Counted from the first letter of the stretch, positions 1 through 11,749 are shown. The stretch: 64,000 bases of DNA from Artocarpus heterophyllus (GCA_025403435.1 CM046353.1:15610836-15674835); one strand, 5' to 3'. Notes: a model not told the origin generated them from the sequence alone. Numbers and translations are program-made.

Positions 1-815
1 TTATCAACATACATTGCAAAACATATTATAATGAAAACAAGCAGCGTAACAAGCAAAGCTACAAGCAATGTAATAAATAACAATAATATTATGGTTCCAC
101 TCTAGAGAAAAGAAAATAAAGATTACAAAAACTAATCAAAACTTTTTATCCATTCTTAATCTTATATCTTCTAATAGTATCTTTCTTCACAATGTCCGTC
201 TTCAATTTTAGTCTCATATAGTATTGAAATCTCGTTTGTTTTTCTTAAGATTGTTCCATAAAAGAAAAGCCTAACAAAATAATAGAAAATAGCTTTCTGC
301 TGCGTCGCGGTCGGCCAGTTATGTATATCCTAGTCAACTACACAGTCATAGTCCATAATCCGAGAAGCCTTTTTCTTCATTATATTTGTAGTTTTAATTT
401 TAACTACAATTCCAAAAACTTATGAAAATTTTATAAACACGAAAAATAAATAGCTTAGCAATCAATCTCACTTCTAGATTCGTTTTCACTTTGAACAATT
501 ATTTTAATATAAATTTATAAACCAAAATTAAAATAATAAAACCTAGATAGTGAAAAACCTAAATATACATTCTCACCTCTATGGAACCAAATCTAACAAA
601 ATCAATAAATTAATATAATAATTAAGAAAGAAATTTAATCAACCATAATTAATTAATAAATGTTCACTATATAATTTCATGACAACATATAATTATGCAG
701 AAATCCTTAAGTGTCAACTCTCTAAAAAATATAATTCAAGTGTAGAAAGATTAAGATCACATAATTTATGTACATAGTATGATCCCAAACTCATAAAAAC
801 TCTATAAAAACTATG
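1..815 (-). other. Leader of element Z (between primer site and gag)
   Basis: Untranslated leader of copy Z, homologous to the leaders of A, B, F and G but more decayed. The place where other copies carry the CGGCAGGCCG repeats (about 305-345) holds instead a shorter sequence with CTAGTCAACTA at about 330-341, resembling the palindrome in the Z LTR at 1318-1329. No coding capacity is visible. Confidence 0.7.
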
Positions 816-827
816 GCTCTAATACCA
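816..827 (-). promoter_or_regulatory. Primer-binding site of Z
   Basis: On the minus strand this reads TGGTATTAGAGC, one change from TGGTATCAGAGC, the usual match to the 3' end of initiator tRNA-Met. It sits two bases inside the LTR edge at 830, which fixes that end as the 5' LTR. Confidence 0.8.
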
Positions 828-1317
828 ATTGTTGGAAAACGTGAACGAAATAGAAATTTAAAAGTTTTACATCAAAGTCCTTTTTCTAAATTAATAAAAG
901 TTAATAAAAGATCTTTTGTACCTCTTTAGTGGACTAGAAAACTATAGGAAATACAACTAGAGAAATCTATTGGAAAAAGAAATATATTGGAAGAGCCTCA
1001 ACCAACTGGTCTTCCTTATTATTCTCTTTCCACAATAGCAATGCGGGTGGCTGCACATCGTTCAGCTTTTCCTCAAGTGATCTCTCCTTCTAACCACTTG
1101 AGAAAGCCAAAAGCTAAGATTTAAGATATTAAACAATAACCCTATAGGATACTCTCTCTAAACTTCTCAAGTGATATAACAAACACTAAAAAATAGCTCC
1201 CTTTATATAGTAGTTAGAGTGGGGGTTAGTCCTTATCATATTTGGCCTCAAAATTTGAGTTTGGATCAACTTACTAAGTAACATGCATAAAGCACTAGGA
1301 TTACTAACATAGTAGGT

Positions 1318-1329
1318 CTAGTCGACTAG
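1318..1329. repeat. Palindrome in the U3 of Z
   Basis: CTAGTCGACTAG is a perfect 12 bp palindrome about 110 bp upstream (minus-strand sense) of the TATA-like box of Z. It occupies the position of the CGGCAGGCCG cassette of the younger copies. A near copy lies in the Z leader at about 330-341. Confidence 0.7.
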
Positions 1330-2090
1330 TTCGTCGTGTCAAAACTTCCACAACGTATTTTTAGCTCCTGAGATCTGTGCCATTAATTCAAACGAAACCT
1401 AATGGATGAATCCTGTTTTATTTGACTCAAGTATCCTTATAGAGCCTCAATTTTTATTCAAATAACTAAATAGAGAAGTTATCTAATTAAAACAGTCATA
1501 TATAAATAATCCCATACAAATAAAATTTATTTTAAATAATTTAACATGTTTATCTTAAATTAATTCACAAAATTAATTCAACCAATAAACCAACACGAAT
1601 TATTAAATCCAATCTATCAAATTTTAGCCAATCTACTAAATAATATAAGTTACAATTATGTAGGAAAACATCTTGTAGAGCTAGAAAAAGGGGATCTGAT
1701 GAACATATATAGATCAAGCTCCTAATACATACATTTTATAATTACTAACTCTAAAGCTATTTCACTAAAAGCTTTGAGCCACACTCTTGAACTATATAAA
1801 ATTACAAAACTCCAATAAATTTATTGTCCATGACATATTTATAATGTGCAACATCCACATAGGATATTCATAATCAACTTAAGGATAAATTCTATTTTAC
1901 CTTCCCGATCGTTTTTATCTTATGTTCCATTATGTCACCATTGAAAAACTTACTATCCATAAATCGTATACTATTTGATTACACCTATGTATCTAAATAG
2001 TTGAGCACTCTAGTTTTGAATTATAGGATAATGCCTATAAAACAATATCGTTAACTCTACGAAAGAGCTATAGATTCCATATCTAATCAA

Positions 2091-2095
2091 GAGTC
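2091..2095. repeat. Target-site duplication of A, left copy
   Basis: GAGTC immediately before TGTTGG; identical to 11745-11749 after the other LTR. Confidence 0.9.
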
Positions 2096-4124
2096 TGTTG
2101 GAAACACGGTGCGCAGTGGAATTTTAAAAATTTTCATCAGAGTAATTTCCAAAACAGAAGTTTGACATGTTATATGTATAAATTAGACAGATCTTACTAA
2201 CCTTTGTGTGAAGAACCACCGCAGCCTGTGAAGAGAAGTAACGTTTCAGAAGAGCCTCAACCAACTAGTTTTCTTTGTTATTCTCTATCCACAACCAGAG
2301 TGAGTGTGGGCTCACATGTTTAGCTCTTCCACCGGTGACTCTCCTTCCAACCAAGAGAGAGAACCCAAAGCTAGTGTTCGTGATTTGTGAACAAAAGTTC
2401 TCAGGGAGTTTTTAGATGCTCACGAGAAGAGTATCACTCTTAATCTCTCAATTGATCTGAGTAAATCATGAGACTCACTCCCTTTTTATAGCCATTGGTC
2501 CTAGGGTCAGTCCTTATCAGATTAGGTCTCAAAAACTTGAAACAGAATCAAGTTTGAATCAATATATGATAAGATCCACGTGAAAATACATAATCTTATC
2601 TCCTGTTGATCGGCAGGCCAAACATCCTGATCGGTAGGCCGAATAGGCCCCTTCGGTAGGCCAACCATGTCTTTCGGCAGGCCGAACTCCCGAGAAAAAA
2701 TCTCCGTGAATCTTTTATTTTCCACCCCAGGTTCTAAAGGATAAAGTCTTAATTTTGATTCAAATAACCCAATAGAGAAGATATCTGATCAAAACAAACT
2801 TTATCAAGATAATCTCTAAGAAAATAAATCAATTCACAATAATTCTACGAGTTTATCTTGATCTAATTTATCCAAAATTAAATCAACCGATAAACAGAAA
2901 AAAATTATCTGATCCAATAATTCAACAAGTTTATCTTAAATTAATTTTATTACAAAATTAATTCAACCAATAAATAGACATGAATTATTTGATTCTTACA
3001 AATTTTAAACCAATCCGATAAATCCGACATAAGTCACCAATTATTGGAATAGAATGCCGTGTCGTTACAGGATTTTGTGAGCTAACAAAGGGGACCAAAA
3101 TGGACCTATAAAGTTCAAGCTGATGACAATTATGAAACCCAATACCCCAGATATACATTTTACAATTATCAACTCTAGTGCTACTCCACTAAAAGCTTGG
3201 AGCTGCACTCTCGAACTTTGTAGAATTACGAAGCTCGTGTAGCTAAGTCTCCATGACATATCAAAGTATATAGTATCCCCATATGATAATCCATAATCGG
3301 CTTAAGGACAAGTTCTGTCTTACCTTCCCGATTATTTTTATCTTACGTTCCATTGTCTCACCATTAGAAATCTTACCATCCAAAGATAGTATACCATTCA
3401 GTTACACCTATGTATCCAAATGGTTGAGTGCTCTAGTTTTTCAATTACAGGACAACGCATATAAGAGGATATCATTACTCCTAAAGAGGAGCTATGGATT
3501 CTATATCTATGAATAACAAGTCTACACCATCAAGAGTCATGCCTCCAACGTACCGGCATGCGTACCACTATTGAGATGTGGGAGTCAGCCATTGGCACAT
3601 CAAAAGACACAAGTCGAGACAACGGGCCCACTATTCATCTCAAGATTAAGATACAATACAAGTGATTGTCTAAAGTGAATTGATTTGCCAAGATAGAATT
3701 ATTAATCCAAATCAATTCACTTTATGTCCCGATCCAACACATCGTCACCTATGACAACGCGCCAACGTTTCTATTCATGGAGTCCAACTCCGATGGTCAA
3801 GACAAACCATCTCCCAAAAGGGATATAGACAACATAACAATCTTTACATGAACAAAGCGCCCAACTTTATTCCCTCGATTGCGGATCATATTTTTTTAGA
3901 CCGTCACCTTAAGAATCGTGTCTTTCGTATAATCAGTCCATCATATGCCCAATTCTTAAGGTTTAGACTGACAGTTTCAGACTACTTTTTGCTTATCATA
4001 CATTCAACAAACATGAACGTAAAGAGGACAAGATTTGGTATATATAAGAATAAATTCTTTATTGATAAAAAATGTCTCCAAAAACATATTACATTTTTAC
4101 TCCTTAGGGCATACATGTCTAACA
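2096..4124 (-). repeat. 3' LTR of A (2029 bp)
   Basis: Starts TGTTGGAAACAC and ends GTCTAACA. Minus-strand TATA box (TATAAAAAGG) at about 2481-2491. Four GGCAGGCC-type units lie at 2608-2690, about 115-200 bp upstream of that TATA box. The left-most unit (2608-2628) is absent from the partner LTR. Confidence 0.93.
2608..2690. repeat. GGCAGGCC cassette in U3 of A 3' LTR (4 units)
   Basis: Four units with ~20-22 bp period: cores CGGCAGGCCAA, CGGTAGGCCGA, CGGTAGGCCAA and CGGCAGGCCGAA. Each core is close to the palindrome TTCGGC-AG-GCCGAA. Confidence 0.85.
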
Positions 4125-4134
4125 ATCTCCCACT
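4125..4134 (-). promoter_or_regulatory. Polypurine tract of A
   Basis: Minus strand reads AGTGGGAGAT, directly next to the 3' LTR; primes plus-strand DNA synthesis in this type of element. Confidence 0.8.
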
Positions 4135-4138
4135 TGCA

Positions 4139-4657
4139 CTAAGTGAGTAAATGCAGCAAATTTCGCATCCCCATAGCTTCCACATGCCTCTCGAAGACTC
4201 TTCCAGTAAGTGTCTTCATAAATGGATTAGCTAAATTGTCCTCTGACGCGTTCTTGCACACCGTGACATGCTCGCCCTCAACGAAATCCTTTATCACATG
4301 ATACTTCCGATCAATATGCTTACTCTTCTTGTGAAATCTTGGTTCCTTAGCATTAGCTACCGCCGCACTGTTATCATAGTACAGTGATACCGCTTTATCC
4401 ATATCAGGAACTACTTTAAGATCCCCAAGGAACTTGAAAAGCCACACAGCTTCTTTCGAAGCATCACTAACCGCCACATACTCGGCCTCCATCGTTGAAT
4501 CCGAAGTGCAATCTTGTTTTGCACTTCTCCAACTGATGGCACCGCCGCCCAGAGTAAACACAAACCCAGAAGTCGATTTCCTAGAATCCAGACAAGATTG
4601 AAAATCTGAATCAGTGTATCCTAGAGGAGTTAAGTCCTCACCCGAATGCACAAGCAT
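4139..4657 (-). pseudogene. RNase H domain of pol, element A
   Basis: Stop-free stretch of 172 codons at the end of pol. RNase H degrades the RNA of the RNA/DNA hybrid during reverse transcription in the virus-like particle. Acidic motifs are visible in order: GYTDSDFQ, STMEAEY and YYDNSAA, followed by the copia-typical KSKHIDRKYHVIKDF and a C-terminal NLANPFMKTL segment. It ends at the stop at 4139, a few bases from the purine tract. The link to the RT part upstream (4658-5052) is broken by stops, so this is a remnant domain of a polyprotein, not a gene of its own. Confidence 0.88.
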
Positions 4658-5052
4658 ATACCCTCAAGTCCTTCTCAAGTACTTGAAAATATGCTTTACC
4701 GCAACCCAATGGTTCGGTCCTGGATCCGACTGAAATTGACTCACAATTTCAACCGCATAACTAATATCCGATCATGTGCAAAGCATGGCATACATGAGAC
4801 TACCCATTGTCGAAGCATAAGGCACCTTCTTCATGTATTCTTTTTCTTCATAAGAATTTGGAGAGTCTTTCTTAGAGAGAGTAATTCCAGACCTAGATGG
4901 TTGCCCACCTTTCTTGGAATCCTGCATTGCAAACCTCTTGAGAATTTTATCTATGTAGCCGGCCTGTGAAAAGCTATCATTTTCTTCTTCCTATCCCGAA
5001 AGATCTAGATACCGAGAACAAAATTAGCCTCACCCAAGTCCTTCATGTCAAA

Positions 5053-5745
5053 CTACTTGGTTAACCATAATTTGACCGATGACAATGCCCCAACGTCATT
5101 GCCAATTAGCAGAATGTCATCCACATAGAGCAGTAGAAAAACCACCTTCCCATCCTTAATGTGTTTGTAAACACATGGTTCATCCACATTTTGTGAGAAC
5201 CAATAAGTCTTGATCACTTGATCAAATCTTATGTTCCAAGAACGGGAAGCCTGCTTAAGTCCATAAATTGACTTCAGCAGCTTACAAACCTTACCCTCTT
5301 GACCCGCGACCTTGAACCCGTCTAGTTGTTCCATATAAATGGACTCATCAAGATAGCCATTCAAAAAAGCCATCTTGACATCCATTTGCCAAATCTCGTA
5401 GCCGAGAGCGGTAGCTATGGACAAGAGAATCTGGATGGACTTAAGCATGGCTACAGGCGAAAAGGTTTCCTCATAATCAATTCCTTCCTTTTGTGTATAA
5501 CCCTTAGCTACCAGTCTAGCCTTAAAGATTTCGATCTTTCCATCCACTCCTCTTTTCCTCTTGTAAATCCACTTACACCCTATGGGTTTTACCCCTTCGG
5601 GAAGATCCACAAGCTCCCATACCCGATTAGTCTCCATAGACTTCATCTCTATGTTCATGGCCTCTGTCCAGAGTTTTGAATCAACATCCTCCATAGCTTC
5701 TACGTAAGTATAAGGATCCCTGTCATGTTCATCCGGTTCAGCCAA
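5053..5745 (-). pseudogene. Reverse transcriptase domain of pol, element A
   Basis: A 230-codon open segment holding most of the copia RT (RVT_2 family). Motifs in order: [58 protein letters not shown] and the catalytic LLYVDD. The YVDD metal-binding pair is intact. The segment ends in a stop (5053-5055) where related copies read through with Gln before FDMKDLGEA. Its first codons overlap the integrase C-terminal frame by a frameshift at about 5700-5745. In a working element it copies the genomic RNA into cDNA. Confidence 0.9.
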
Positions 5746-6944
5746 AAGACTTTCCCATTGAACATATACCTCTCAGGTTGACGCCTGATCCTCCCACTAC
5801 GCTGAAGCCCCTGAGATTGTTGTTCATGTTTGTTTGGTTTTTCTACACCGATCGGAATGGTTTCATTTAGAACCTCCGGAGTGAACGGATCACCCCTTAA
5901 CTCCTCAAGCACCACTTTGCTTTGAGGTTTAAAGTCTTCCATGTAACTCTCCTCAAGGAAAGTTGCATTAGTTGAAACCATGACTTTATTTTCCTTTGGG
6001 TTATCAAAATAACCCCCTTTAGTCCCTTTTGGATATCCTACAAACATGCAAACTTTTGAACGTGCTTCCAACTTAATCGGATCCTTAAACAGGACATGAG
6101 CCGAACATCCCCATATGTGAATATGGTTTAAGGATGTCTTCCTTCTTGTCCACAACTCGTGAGGAGTTTTAGGGACCGATTTTGAAGGCACATTGTTCAA
6201 AAGATAACATGCAGTTTGTAGTGCATATCCCCAAAAGGATAAAGGTAATGATGAATAACTCATCATGGACCTAATCATGTGCAACAAAGTCCTATTCCTT
6301 CTCTCCACTACGCCATTCAGCTGCGGAGTGCCCGGCGCAGTCAAATGGGATAAAATCCCATTCTCTAACAAGTGTCCCAAGAACTCATCAGAAAGGCTAT
6401 TCCCCACCTCGGTCAGATCGAAGTGCCTTTATAGGTCTACCCAATTGCTTTTCCACTTCATCCTGAAACTCCCTAAACTTATCATAAGTTTCGCTTTTGT
6501 GGTGCATCGGTACACATACCCATATCTTGAGTAATCGTCAATAAAAGTGACGAAGTACTCATACCCTCCTCGTGCCCGGATGTTCATCGGTCCGCAAACA
6601 TCACTATGCACAAGTTCTAGAACCCCTTTGGCCCTATTGCCCTTAGACCCGTATGGTTTTTTGGTCATTTTACCCTCCAAACAAGATTCACATTGAGGTA
6701 TAGATTCCACCTTTAAGTGACTTAAAGGTACATCCCTTACCAACCCTTGAATCCTATTCAGGTTAATATGGCCAAGGCACAAATGCCAAAGATAAGTCTT
6801 ACTAGAGTGAGAGGTTTTAAGTCTTTTTGAGTCATTATCATTTATCTCAACATTAAGGAATAAGTCCATCTTAGGTTTGATAAAATATAGATTATTTTGC
6901 ATCCATCTAGAACAGATAAAAGATTTGTTTTTACGAATCACCAC
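5700..6944 (-). pseudogene. Integrase of pol, element A (two frames)
   Basis: Integrase inserts the cDNA into the host chromosome. The N-terminal part (6429-6944) shows the zinc-binding HHCC signature (HLCLGHINL, then CESCLEGK) and the first catalytic Asp in ELVHSDVCGP. A one-base deletion near 6508 shifts the frame after YSRYGYVY, so the second catalytic Asp region is scrambled. The C-terminal part (5700-6407) resumes with the [13 protein letters not shown] helix holding the catalytic Glu, then the [11 protein letters not shown] segment typical of copia integrases. Compared with copy G this is one continuous domain split by frameshifts. Confidence 0.85.
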
Positions 6945-7049
6945 TTTTTCATTAAAGATACCACGTAGGAGTCTTAAAATAAAGAAGATACAGAAATTAA
7001 ATTTCTTTTAAATTTAGGAACATAAAAACAATCTCGCAAAAATTAAATT

Positions 7050-8090
7050 CCTATAATTATCAAAGTAAAGATGGACATCTCCCACTGCTTTTGCTGAGAC
7101 CAAGGATCCATCGCCCATCCGAAGCGTTAAGTCTTCACGTAGTAGACTTCTCATTTCTTTAAATCCCTGCAGAGAAACACAAACATGATTAGTTGCGCTA
7201 GAATCTATGACCTAGATGTCACTGGATTCCTCAACCAAACAAGTTTCTAAATATAGAAGATCACACCTACCTCCCTTGGAAAGGAAGTCCTTGCAATGCT
7301 TCTTTATATGCCCGACCTTGCCACAGAAGAAGCACTTAAGCTTCTTTGGGTTCTTCTTCTTCTTGTTCTTGCTCTTGGTAGCAACAGGAATAGAAGACTT
7401 CCCATTCTTGGCCCGTTGCTTCTTTCCATTCCTAGAGTTAGGATTGGAAGCAGAAGCAGCTACCATGTTTGCCTCACCACTAGCTGGAGACTCCCTGATC
7501 AGTAGTTCGAACTCCTGTAACTATTTCATCAGTTCTGTCAAGGTCATATCCCATCTATTACTTAAATTAAAAGTAGCTCTAAATGGAATAAATTCCTTAG
7601 ACAGAGTCTCAAAGACCATAGTCATCTGAGTTTCAGCATCGATGTCACCTCCATTGGTTTGAGCCTCAGCGAGGTAACCCATGACCAACATCATGTGCTC
7701 TTTTACAGATGTCCTCAGTCTTTGTCTATAGTTTAAGAGTTTTTGAAGCGCCCCTTGCCACTTTGTTATGGCCTAGCCTCCAAACATGTCTTCAAGATTA
7801 TCCAAGATCTGCTTCGTAGTCTCATAATCCTGATGTTGAGCCTGCAGCACGTTGTTCATGCTAGCCATAACATAGCAGTGGGCATGATCATTAGCATCTT
7901 TCCAGCGATCATACCCTTGGAATTGCTCATTACTTGAGTCTCCCGTAGGCTCAGGAGGACAAGGAGTTGTCAGTACATATTTCAGTTTCTCAAAGGATAG
8001 GACGATGTCCAGGTTCCATTTCCAATCGTTATAATTCTCACCGGTTAATTGGTTTTTGTTAAGTATCAATGATAAAGCATTTTTAGACAT
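7050..8090 (-). pseudogene. gag and protease region, element A
   Basis: Gag builds the virus-like particle. The start is taken at 8090 (MSKNALSL), as in the intact-start copies, although the frame is open further upstream. Codons to 7773 give the UBN2-like N-terminus (LTGENYNDWKWNLD, DNLEDMFGG). A TAG replaces the expected Gln just after it. At 7212-7466 the frame carries a basic stretch and a CCHC zinc knuckle, CFFCGKVGHIKKHC, that binds RNA. The protease follows: the expected WVIDSGATNH is read as a stop then VIDSSATNH, so the active-site DSG motif is DSS and a Trp has become a stop. Non-functional. Confidence 0.87.
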
Positions 8091-8247
8091 TTTCAATCTA
8101 CAATAAAGAATCATATACCAAACATAAGCAAACATATATAATAGTTTAGTAAGATAACACAATCATGTAAAATCATACAAATGTGTTTATGTGTCAAAAC
8201 CTTGAAAATATCACAACCTTACAATGATAATTCCAAACTCAGAATTC

Positions 8248-8580
8248 AACAAGCTCCTAGGGGAGTCATGCCAAATTCAATCAGGAACACAGATCCCCTC
8301 CTGATTAATATATGCCATCCAGGACCCGTATGATCCAGCATATACTAATAATCATTGCTTTGGCCATTAATTTTATTAACAGAGCTCCTAGGGGAGGTTA
8401 ATAATAAAAATTAACGTGAGTGTATAACCATCGTTTCAATATTTTATCCATGATTTATAATCACCACCTAGGGGTGTGCAACCATAAATCATACTAAAAT
8501 ACCTTATCCTTTCAGATATCCAATCTGGTACATCATAGAAATCCCTTCCTAGTGGTCGGGACCATCATGTTCTTCCTATG
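8248..8580 (-). ncRNA. Series of CCUA stem-loops in the leader of A
   Basis: Four CTAGG-centred inverted repeats: 8254-8265, 8385-8396, 8465-8476 and about 8541-8560. On the minus strand two of the stems read CUCC-CCUA-GGAG and one CACC-CCUA-GGUG. Two sit in longer stems: ATGATTTAT 8450-8458 with ATAAATCAT 8484-8492, and TTAATTTTATTAA 8367-8379 with its near complement at 8398-8414. Two more hairpin arms are ATCAGGA/TCCTGAT (8280-8286, 8299-8305) and ATATGC/GCATAT (8310-8315, 8338-8343). This is inferred RNA structure; no function is known to me. Confidence 0.55.
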
Positions 8581-9057
8581 GACCAACGATGGAGGCCTTA
8601 GGTCCTCTCTTCAAAAACCTTCTCCCACTCAATCTTTTGAAGTCAAGGTTTTATTTTAAAATTATGCATGAACAATTTTAATATGAGCGGCACTCGCTAT
8701 CCTATATGACATGTTATCAATATACATGGTAAATCATATTATAATGCAGACAAGCAAAGCAATCAAGCAAAGCTACAAGCAAAATAATAATCACCGTAAT
8801 ATTATGGTTCCACCCTAGAGAATAGAAAAAACAAAGATTTCAAGAGAATAATCGAGACATTTATCGATTCTTCATCCTTGAATTCTCAAGCTGTATCCTT
8901 CTTCATGCAATACCATTTTCAAGTCTTTAATCCCATTATGAATCAAAAAAACTTCATAGTTCCGGTCATATCTAAATTTAATGTTTCAAAGAATCGTCTC
9001 AAAAATAAAATTAAAACTACACTGGAAAAATTGCACATTTTCTAGACACTTGGCAGC

Positions 9058-9227
9058 TCTCGGTCGGCAGGCCGATCTGGGTGATCGGCCTGCCGGTCAT
9101 GAAGGTTCGGCCTACCGGCAGAACACCCCAATTTTTGCCCCACTGTCGGCCTATCGGACCACACGTCCGGCCTGCCGCTCTGCGACCATCAGCCTGCCGA
9201 ACTGTGGCGTCTGGCATGCCGACCGAG
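9058..9227 (-). ncRNA. Leader inverted-repeat block with GGCAGGCC units, element A
   Basis: Arms CTCGGTCGGCAGGCC (9058-9072) and GGCATGCCGACCGAG (9213-9227) are complementary at 14 of 15 positions. They enclose about 140 bp rich in CGGCCTGCCG-type units. In the transcript this would form a long GC-rich hairpin about 500 nt after the primer site. The same block is at 33454-33666, 41076-41265, 45083-45306 and 50971-51165. Confidence 0.65.
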
Positions 9228-9723
9228 CAGGAAAAATTATTCTAGAAAATAAAACTTTAATGCAATTTATCAATTTTATTTTCAACAATTCAAAAACATA
9301 AAATGAGAGACTCAGGAAATACCTGGGGGCGCCATCATCATTCTTCTAGATCCGTCTTCTAGATCCGTCTTCTTCGAATAATTATTTAATTACAAAAATT
9401 CTTTCAAATTTAAAAATTAAATAACAATTCCTAGACGGAGATGATAGTCCACCATCTAATTACATGAAAAACCTAGATACACATTCTAACCCCTAAGGAA
9501 CCATAACCGGTATTAATTAATAAATAAATAATTAAACAACGATTTAATCAACCATAATTAATTAATAATCATTCACCACATATTCTATGACAACATATAT
9601 ATTATATAGAAACCTAGAGTGCCATCCCTTTATAAAATTCAATTCAAGCATAGGAGAGATAGAGATCACAAAAATTATGCATATAACATGATCACAAACT
9701 CGTAAATTTATGTAAAAACCATG

Positions 9724-9735
9724 GCTCTGATACCA
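9724..9735 (-). promoter_or_regulatory. Primer-binding site of A
   Basis: Minus strand reads TGGTATCAGAGC, a perfect match to the usual initiator tRNA-Met primer site, two bases from the 5' LTR. Confidence 0.92.
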
Positions 9736-10120
9736 ATTGTTGGAAACACTGTGCGCAGCGGAATTTCAAAAATTTTCATAAGAGTAATTTCTAAAACACA
9801 AGTTTGACATGTTATATGCATAAATTAGACAGATCTTACTAACCTTTTGTGAAGAACCTCCGCAACCTGTGAAGAGAAGTAACGTTCCAGAAGAGTATCA
9901 ACCAACTGGTTTTCTTTGCTATAATCTATCCACAACCGGAGTGAGTGTGGGCTCACACGTTCAGTTCTTCCACTGGTGACTCTCTTTCCAACCAAGAGAG
10001 AGAACCCAAAGCTAGTGTTCGTGATTTGTTAACAAAAGCTCTCAGGGAGTTTTTAGATGCTCACTAGAAGAGTATCACTCTTAATCTCTTAATTGATCTG
10101 AGAAAACCATGAGACTCACT

Positions 10121-10131
10121 CCCTTTTTATA
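10121..10131 (-). promoter_or_regulatory. TATA box of the A 5' LTR
   Basis: Minus strand TATAAAAAGGG, conserved at the same LTR position in every copy. It is the probable promoter of the genomic RNA. Confidence 0.7.
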
Positions 10132-10248
10132 GCCATTGGTCCTGGGGTCAGTCCTTATCAGATTAGGTCTCAAAAACTCGAAACAGAATCAAGTTCAAAT
10201 CAATATCTGATAAGATCCACGTGAAAATGCGTAATCTTATCTCCCACT

Positions 10249-10310
10249 GATCGGCAGGCTGAACAGGCCCATTCGGAAGGCCGACCACGTCATTCAGCAG
10301 GCCAAACTCC
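10249..10310. repeat. GGCAGGCC cassette in U3 of A 5' LTR (3 units)
   Basis: Three units, about 118 bp upstream of the TATA box in minus-strand sense. The 21 bp unit present at 2608-2628 of the partner LTR is missing here. Confidence 0.8.
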
Positions 10311-11744
10311 CAAGAAAAAATCTCCACAAATCTTTTATTTTCCACCCAAGATTCTAAAGGATAAAGTCTCAATTTTGATTCAAATAACCCAATAGAGAAG
10401 ATATCTGATCAAAACAAACTTTATCAAGATAATCTCTAAGAAAATAAATCAATTCACAGTAATTCTACAAGTTTATCTTGATCTAATTTATCCAAAATTA
10501 AATCAACCGATAAACAAACAAGAATTATCTGATCCAATAATTCAACAAGTTTATCTTAAATTAATTTTATTACAAAATTAATTCAACCAATAAACAGACA
10601 TGAATTATTTGATTCTTACAAATTTTAAACCAATCTGATAAATCTGACATAAGTCACCAATTATTGGAAAAGAACACGGTGTCATTACAGGATTTTGTGA
10701 GCTAGCAAAGGGGACCAAAATGGACCTATAAAGTTCAAGCTGATGACAATTATGAAACCCAATATCCTAGATATACATTTCACAATTATCAACTCCAACG
10801 CTACTCCACTAAAAGCTTGCAGTTGCACTCTCAAACTTTACAAAATTACGAAGCTCGTGTAGCTAAGTCTCCATGACATATCAAAGTGTATCGTATCCCT
10901 ATATGATAATCCATAATTAGCTTAAGGACAAGTTCTGTCTTACCTTCCTGATTATTTTTATCTTACGTTTCGTTGTCCCACCATTAGAAAACTTACCATC
11001 CAAAGATAGTATACCATTCGGTTACACCTATGTATCCAAATTCTTGAGCGCTCCAGTTTTCCAATTACAGGACAATGCATATAAGAGGATATCATTACTC
11101 CTAAAGAGGAGCTATGGATTCCATATCTATGAATAACAAGTCTATGCCATCAAGAGTCATGCCTCCAATGTACCGGCATGCGTACCACTATTGAGATGTG
11201 GGAGTCAGCCATTGGTACATCGAAAGACACAAGTCGAGACAACATGCCTACTATTCATCTCAGGATTAAGATACAATACAAGTGATTGTGTAAAGTGAAT
11301 CGATTTGCCAAGATAGAATTATTAATCCAAATCAATTCACTTTATGTCCCGATCCAACACATCGTCACCTATGACAACGGGCCAACGTTTCTATTCATGG
11401 AGTCCAACTCCGATTGTCAAGACAAACCATCTCCCAAAAGGGATATAGATAACATAACAATCTTTACATGAACAAATCGCCCAACTTTATTCCCTCGATT
11501 GCGGATCATATGTTTTTAGATCGTCACCTTAAGAATCATGTCTTTCGCATAATCAGTCCATCATATGCCCAATTCTTAAGGTTTAGACTGACAGTCTCAG
11601 ACTATTGTTTGCTTATCATACATTCAACAAACATGAACGTAAAGAGGACAAGATTTGGTATATATAAGAATAAATTCTTTATTGATAAAAAATGTCTCCA
11701 AAAACATATTACATTTTTACTCCTTAGGGCATACATGTCTAACA

Positions 11745-11749
11745 GAGTC
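11745..11749. repeat. Target-site duplication of A, right copy
   Basis: GAGTC immediately after CTAACA of the 5' LTR; matches 2091-2095. Confidence 0.9.

Larger units (their letters stand above)
830..2095 (-). repeat. 5' LTR of Z, first segment
   Basis: Begins TGTTGG next to the primer site and runs to the insertion point of A. It contains a TATA-like sequence on the minus strand at about 1200-1210 (CTATATAAAG) and a perfect 12 bp palindrome CTAGTCGACTAG at 1318-1329. The palindrome stands where the other copies carry GGCAGGCC units. The LTR continues at 11745. Confidence 0.8.
2096..11744 (-). mobile_element. Copia LTR retrotransposon A, full length, nested in Z
   Basis: Complete 9.65 kb element. 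LTRs lie at 2096-4124 and 9738-11744, the primer site at 9724-9735 and the purine tract at 4125-4134. It is flanked by GAGTC on both sides (2091-2095 and 11745-11749), so it inserted into the LTR of Z. Order on the minus strand is leader, gag, protease, integrase, reverse transcriptase, RNase H. That order is the Ty1/copia one, with integrase before RT. Coding parts carry scattered stops and frameshifts, so it cannot move on its own proteins. The two LTRs are very similar, which suggests a fairly young insertion. Confidence 0.95.
9738..11744 (-). repeat. 5' LTR of A (2007 bp)
   Basis: TGTTGGAAACAC to GTCTAACA, the partner of 2096-4124. The minus-strand TATA box at 10121-10131 splits it into a U3 of about 1.6 kb and an R-U5 of about 0.38 kb. 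It carries three GGCAGGCC-type units at 10249-10310, one fewer than the 3' LTR. Confidence 0.93.

Noticed and set aside
3283..3516. Plus-strand open frames of 60-140 codons inside the minus-strand LTRs and pol (also at 3848-4150, 30057-30320, 46562-46846)
   Set aside because: They are antisense shadows of LTR or pol sequence, repeated in each copy, with no recognised domain.
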